Source: an uncultured Lachnospiraceae bacterium (GTDB taxonomy: Bacteria; Bacillota; Clostridia; Lachnospirales; Lachnospiraceae). Taken from it: 10,228 bases of DNA. The translations under genes were made by a program, and so were the position numbers. The stretch is taken from assembly GCA_910585075.1 (NCBI GenBank), contig CAJUED010000081.1:1-10228 (forward strand). The letters are read 5' to 3'. The notes under the pieces are model-generated. The model made no database searches and was not told the origin of the DNA. It was given only the letters and a program-made list of their open reading frames with translations. Every line of letters starts with the position of its first letter. The stretch's first letter is position 1. Shown in pieces: positions 6,719-10,228 of the stretch.

Positions 6719-8223
6719 TATAATTCTCCTTTCTGCGGAAACGAAATTGTCGGGTAGTATGTATTCTCATTTGCATTAAACTCATATATCTGTATTTTGC
6801 CGTACATCATGGATTGCATCCCTAAATAAAACATCAAAGAATTAGGCCCTGCAATAAATAAATGCATTATCCCTTTCTTCAAAGTTCCCGGACGTCTGCT
6901 TATCTCACCATTTATCTGCTTTGCAAGCTGCCATGCATGGGTACCGTCTTTTACAGCATCAGTTCCAAAGTCCCCCAGTGAAAAACTTTTATAAAGGCCA
7001 ATTTTAAGTTTACTATTTTCTATAAAATCCTTAACATCCCCGTTGATATCCTGTGTGATACCTATAGATACTGCCATATCACATTCCCCGTTGCATAATA
7101 CTTCCTCCGATATAACAAATTTACTATATTCCAATTCATTGGTATCATTTCTTTTCCAATCCATACAGCCGTCCAATGTCTTTTGCACAGGAATCACTTT
7201 TATCCCGGATTTTGGATTAAGTATACGCCCAACAGTAAAAGAAACCGATAACAATGTCTCTAAAGCTACATGATACTCTATCTCGTAATTGAGTCTGCTG
7301 CTAACAAATTGTTCTATGGACTGAAAAACATCTTCCCAAGACTTCCCTTCTCTTAGTTTTCTTTGATCGAGAATGTCTGCCAAATCCAATACATCACTTG
7401 CCCAGTTTGTCAACCATTCTGTACGTCTTGTAAAACTTTTTATAGCTATTGAAGCAACATTTGGAGTAGCAATAAAAAAACCTTCCTTATTGCAATAGTT
7501 TCTTATATCTTCACCATTTACCATATTAATGTCACTTCGGTTCCATGCACGCACTAAATCACAATATGGAAGTGTATCTATACTATCCGGCCACGGTTGC
7601 AGTCCATATTGGGAAAACTCACGGTTTAATATCTCCTTTAAGCTTTCCATACTTTCCTGCCCGTCTTTTATGCGGACCTGTCTTAAAATATCTATCAGTT
7701 CACTTTCACTTACAGACAATCTTTCACATAATTTTTTACGGAGCCTTCCCATCTCTGAATTTTCGGTTTTTCCTTTTTGCAACTCGTTAAGATCAAATGC
7801 TTTATTTGTATTACTAATCAACTTATTTAAAATATCTCCGGGTCTAATTCGCCATACCGAATACATCGTAAAACGACTTCTCGAAAAGTCTATTTTGTCG
7901 TTCTTATATGCATTTACAACATTCTGTAGAAAAGAATTTGTTTTCGCATTTATAAATGCCGGATCTAACAGATTATCCATTGTAATTTCATCTGACTGCT
8001 TCAGATGGAACTTTACTTGAATATATTCCGTATCTATGTAAGTATCCCGAAAACGCTGTTCTTTCTTGTAGCATATAACAATATCATCAAATGATTTAAC
8101 CTTTCCATATTCATAACCGATTTGCTCTATGTCTGAGTCCCTAAACATTTGTATTGCATATTTCCAAAACACCATTGCCTGATAGATATCTCCAAGTTCC
8201 CTTGCTGCTACAGAATTCCCCAA
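6718..8223 (-). CDS. Cap4-like CBASS effector: nuclease-like N-terminus plus SAVED sensor domain
   Basis: 501 residues. The C-terminal part (about 305-496) is a SAVED domain, the cyclic nucleotide sensor: MHLFIAGPNSLMFYLG (453-468), MYGKIQIYEF (473-482) and YYPTISFP (489-496). The N-terminus (AARELGDIYQAMVFW, then DDIVICY and EYIQVKFHL) fits a restriction-endonuclease-like fold: an E/D...D...QxK arrangement with D47 and Q69-V70-K71, and E38 as a possible further acid. This is the plan of Cap4 effectors (DUF4297 nuclease-SAVED), which cut DNA after binding the CD-NTase product. The middle region (about 115-250) shows no motif I can name. The start is TTG at 8223 with GAAGG 8 nt upstream; the first internal ATG (M17) would remove the conserved AARELGDIYQA. 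It opens the CBASS part of the operon, 33 nt after rloB. Confidence 0.88.
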   Translation of the reverse strand: MGNSVAARELGDIYQAMVFWKYAIQMFRDSDIEQIGYEYGKVKSFDDIVICYKKEQRFRDTYIDTEYIQVKFHLKQSDEITMDNLLDPAFINAKTNSFLQNVVNAYKNDKIDFSRSRFTMYSVWRIRPGDILNKLISNTNKAFDLNELQKGKTENSEMGRLRKKLCERLSVSESELIDILRQVRIKDGQESMESLKEILNREFSQYGLQPWPDSIDTLPYCDLVRAWNRSDINMVNGEDIRNYCNKEGFFIATPNVASIAIKSFTRRTEWLTNWASDVLDLADILDQRKLREGKSWEDVFQSIEQFVSSRLNYEIEYHVALETLLSVSFTVGRILNPKSGIKVIPVQKTLDGCMDWKRNDTNELEYSKFVISEEVLCNGECDMAVSIGITQDINGDVKDFIENSKLKIGLYKSFSLGDFGTDAVKDGTHAWQLAKQINGEISRRPGTLKKGIMHLFIAGPNSLMFYLGMQSMMYGKIQIYEFNANENTYYPTISFPQKGEL

Positions 8224-8256
8224 TTATCACACCTTCTTTCAGTACCTAATTTCTAT

Positions 8257-8907
8257 TCACCCAACATCAACTTTTTTCCTTATTTCCTCCACCAGCTGAT
8301 AAACTGTTGTACATGGACACATTTGGGATGGAGTGGTTTTCCCATCCCGCACACATTGTTCATGTTTCTGTCTCGCTATTTGAAGTGCCTTTTCTTCATC
8401 TCCGGTTCGGAAGATTTTTTCATACATTGCTGCATCTGACTTTGAATACCTCTGTCCCGTGTTTCTTTCAAAAACTTTTTCAAATTCGCTGCAGCATACC
8501 CATGATTCCATAATAGCTGGCATCGAACCATAATAAGAATGCATCCAAATTTCAAAACATGGATTTGACCACCCCACCCTTATGCCAAAAGACTCGGCTT
8601 CTCTGATTATCTCATCAAATTCTTTCACCTCATCCCTGTCAAACACAATCCAGGGTATTCGATATTGTGCGTCATAAGCGGTCATTGCAAGACATTTATC
8701 AATCATTGCCCTCGTCTTGGTCTCCACTACCTTGATTACCAATTTCTTTTGTACTTCTTTCGGAAGTTCCTTATGCAGTCCCTGAAAATAACATCTCTCT
8801 GTGGCTTCCGTATCTGTAACGACCAGATAATACCCAAGTTCCGGAATCTTAACAGGAGGACGCTGCTCTCTGGATTTACGATTCCCAGTCCTGTCTTTTC
8901 TTGCCAT
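8257..8907 (-). CDS. rloB: RloB-family protein (AbiLii-like), TOPRIM-type nuclease partner of RloA
   Basis: Probable effector half of an ATPase/TOPRIM abortive-infection pair. 216 residues from the ATG at 8907, which has GGGAG 10 nt upstream; a GTG at 8916 would overlap the RloA stop (GTGA) and add three residues, but its site is too close. The sequence begins MARKDRTGNRKSREQ, then LGYYLVVTDTEATERCYFQG, IPWIVFDRDE (an acidic DxD pair, the TOPRIM-like metal site) and NPCFEIWMH, the typical RloB order. The usual RloB motif reads roughly CEGxKTE; here it is TDTEATE, so the first Glu-Gly is replaced by Asp-Thr while the second TE is kept. The target is unknown. Family assignment is good from motif order and from the RloA neighbour. 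Confidence 0.85.
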   Translation of the reverse strand: MARKDRTGNRKSREQRPPVKIPELGYYLVVTDTEATERCYFQGLHKELPKEVQKKLVIKVVETKTRAMIDKCLAMTAYDAQYRIPWIVFDRDEVKEFDEIIREAESFGIRVGWSNPCFEIWMHSYYGSMPAIMESWVCCSEFEKVFERNTGQRYSKSDAAMYEKIFRTGDEEKALQIARQKHEQCVRDGKTTPSQMCPCTTVYQLVEEIRKKVDVG

Positions 8908-8912
8908 ACCTG

Positions 8913-10175
8913 TCACTCTCCCTTAAAGATATCAATACTTTTCAACGTAGGAATCGCACCATACTTGCCTATCAGATAATTTTTTTCATAACTCTCATCT
9001 TTCCTGATTCTGGCTCCGGACTCATCTACAAAATCTGCCAGAGAATACAGTTTTGAGATCCCCTGTTCGTCCTTTTCGGTAAACCATACCTCGTCCCGGC
9101 GTAAAAGCTGGTTAGACAACTGCCATGTGTCATGTGTCGTAAAAATCAACTGTGCATGTCTTGTATTGATTTCCGGATTCAGGAAAGTAAGCAAAAAGTT
9201 CCGTACCAATAACGGATGCAGACGGGCATTCAGCTCATCAATAAAAAACACACTTCCCTTTTCCAAGACATCCTGCAGTTCCGGATACAACGCAAACATT
9301 TTCAGCGTTCCTGCCGACTCCATGCTCAAGGGAATCGCTGCAAATGTATCCGAGTCAATTTTCTTATGCAATGAACTGATCTTATAAGTCTCTTCTTTGC
9401 TATCTGCATCATTCGGAAGCTTTTCTATCTCAAAATCCTTAATGTGTTCATCAAAGGAGGCAAAATATTCTATTACTTTCTTTTGTACGCTGTTATCATC
9501 AACAAATCCCTTTGGCAGACGGCGTGACAAAAAGAAATTAGTAAACGGATCCCCAAAGTCAGCAAATTCATTTGCCATAAACCAGTCACGGATATCTTTA
9601 CACTTATTTACCTTTAATTTGGCTCCAAGAGATACGATCAAAACCTGTTTTTCCAAAGCTACCTGAATATTATCCCTGCTGCTCTTTGGAAGTCCGGATA
9701 AATCCAATGTATCTTCCTCGGTAGAACGGTAAAAAACAGAGGCATATCTGCGTGCAGTCTTTGCCTTAACATTTAACCATTCCTCTGTTACCCCATGTCG
9801 GTCTACACAAAAACCATAATTATATGTTTTTTCAGCCTTATCTCCCGGAATGGTGAAATATACTTCAAAACTGGATTCCGCATCATTTGAAACACTGTCA
9901 AACAAAAACGGAGTAGGTCTGTATTTCTCGAACTTTTCTTCCTCGTCTCCATATTTAAAAGATTCAATCACATAATCCGCCATATATCCAAAGGCATTAT
10001 ATATATTGGATTTCCCACTCGCATTCGCCCCATATATAGCCGCCATAGGCAAAATCTTATCATTTCCTTCTGAAACCACTCTGTCAGAAAACTCCGTCAT
10101 CTTTGCGGCAGATAAATCTAATGTTGCCTCATCCCTGAAAGATTTAAAATTTTTAAAATTAAATTGTATAAGCAT
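8913..10175 (-). CDS. rloA: RloA-family AAA/ABC-type ATPase (AbiLi-like)
   Basis: Sensor or regulatory ATPase that works with RloB. 420 residues. The SMC/ABC-like head is complete: MLIQFNFKNFKSF at the N-terminus, Walker A G49ANASGKS56, a signature-like SMESAGTLKMF (284-294), Walker B VFFIDE (D313-E314) with the D-loop LNARLHP, and the H-loop TTHDT (His348). The insert between Walker A and the signature (about 60-280) has no motif I can name. The ATG at 10175 has GAGGTG at 10181-10186. It is the first gene of the operon, and its stop overlaps or nearly touches rloB. Similar ATPases accompany other nucleases (PARIS, OLD types), but the RloB partner makes RloA/AbiLi the best name. Confidence 0.88.
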   Translation of the reverse strand: MLIQFNFKNFKSFRDEATLDLSAAKMTEFSDRVVSEGNDKILPMAAIYGANASGKSNIYNAFGYMADYVIESFKYGDEEEKFEKYRPTPFLFDSVSNDAESSFEVYFTIPGDKAEKTYNYGFCVDRHGVTEEWLNVKAKTARRYASVFYRSTEEDTLDLSGLPKSSRDNIQVALEKQVLIVSLGAKLKVNKCKDIRDWFMANEFADFGDPFTNFFLSRRLPKGFVDDNSVQKKVIEYFASFDEHIKDFEIEKLPNDADSKEETYKISSLHKKIDSDTFAAIPLSMESAGTLKMFALYPELQDVLEKGSVFFIDELNARLHPLLVRNFLLTFLNPEINTRHAQLIFTTHDTWQLSNQLLRRDEVWFTEKDEQGISKLYSLADFVDESGARIRKDESYEKNYLIGKYGAIPTLKSIDIFKGE

Positions 10176-10204
10176 ATTTGCACCTCATTTCTTCTCTTAT
10201 ATAT

Positions 10205-10210
10205 ATTATA
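10205..10210 (-). promoter_or_regulatory. Candidate -10 box of the defence operon
   Basis: TATAAT on the - strand lies 29 nt before the rloA start codon, within an AT-rich stretch. The matching -35 box would fall at or beyond the window edge, so the promoter is only half visible. No other convincing promoter is seen between the genes of the operon. Confidence 0.4.
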
Positions 10211-10228
10211 TCGTATCTTCTCCTTTTT

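Noticed and set aside
3362..8223. Type III CBASS (HORMA/TRIP13)
   Set aside because: The ancillary genes are an E1/E2 fusion and a JAMM protease, which define type II; no HORMA or Trip13-like protein is encoded.
8257..10175. A PARIS (AriA-AriB) or OLD/Gabija system
   Set aside because: The ATPase is similar, but the partner has RloB motifs and not DUF4435, and no helicase or fused TOPRIM domain is present.
1..10228. CRISPR array, tRNA or rRNA genes
   Set aside because: No regularly spaced direct repeats and no recognisable tRNA or rRNA sequence were seen on either strand.

Overview
The window looks like part of an integrative and conjugative element (ICE) from a gut-type Firmicute, most likely Lachnospiraceae or a related Clostridia. 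That reading rests on a VirD4/TraG coupling-protein tail followed by an S1-domain protein of the kind seen in Tn1549-like ICEs, an IS66 element, and the protein sequence style. The species cannot be fixed from the sequence.

Layout. (1) 1-492, + strand: right end of an IS66-family insertion sequence, including the C-terminal part of its transposase. (2) 493-1106, +: the 3' part of a VirD4/TraG type IV coupling-protein gene that the IS appears to interrupt. (3) 1161-2522, +: an intact gene for an S1/OB-fold protein with a long acidic N-terminal tail. Regions 1-3 are GC-rich ICE backbone. (4) 2527-2565: a 13-bp perfect hairpin between convergent genes. From here on the DNA is visibly AT-richer and every gene lies on the - strand. 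(5) 2569-3332: four small genes: a truncated DUF4238 protein, a 49-residue antitoxin-like protein, and two unrecognised small proteins. (6) 3362-8223: a four-gene type II CBASS locus, read right to left as a SAVED-domain effector with a nuclease-like N-terminus (Cap4-like), a CD-NTase, Cap2 (E2-E1 fusion) and Cap3 (JAMM isopeptidase). (7) 8257-10175: an RloA (AAA ATPase) and RloB (TOPRIM-like) pair of the AbiL type, preceded by a good ribosome binding site and a candidate -10 box at the right edge.

How the genes work together. From 10175 down to 3362 the - strand genes overlap or are separated by no more than about 33 nt, and no terminator is visible between them, so RloA-RloB-Cap4-CD-NTase-Cap2-Cap3 probably form one transcript carrying two different anti-phage systems. 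In CBASS, phage sensing activates the CD-NTase to make a cyclic nucleotide; the SAVED effector binds it and its nuclease domain degrades DNA. Cap2 conjugates the CD-NTase C-terminus (here ending GGRFA) to targets and primes it, and Cap3 reverses this. RloAB is expected to act independently as an ATPase-gated abortive system. The small genes at the 3' end of the operon may be accessory or leftover cargo. The ICE appears to have lost its coupling protein to the IS66 insertion, so the defence cargo is probably stranded unless a second element mobilises it.
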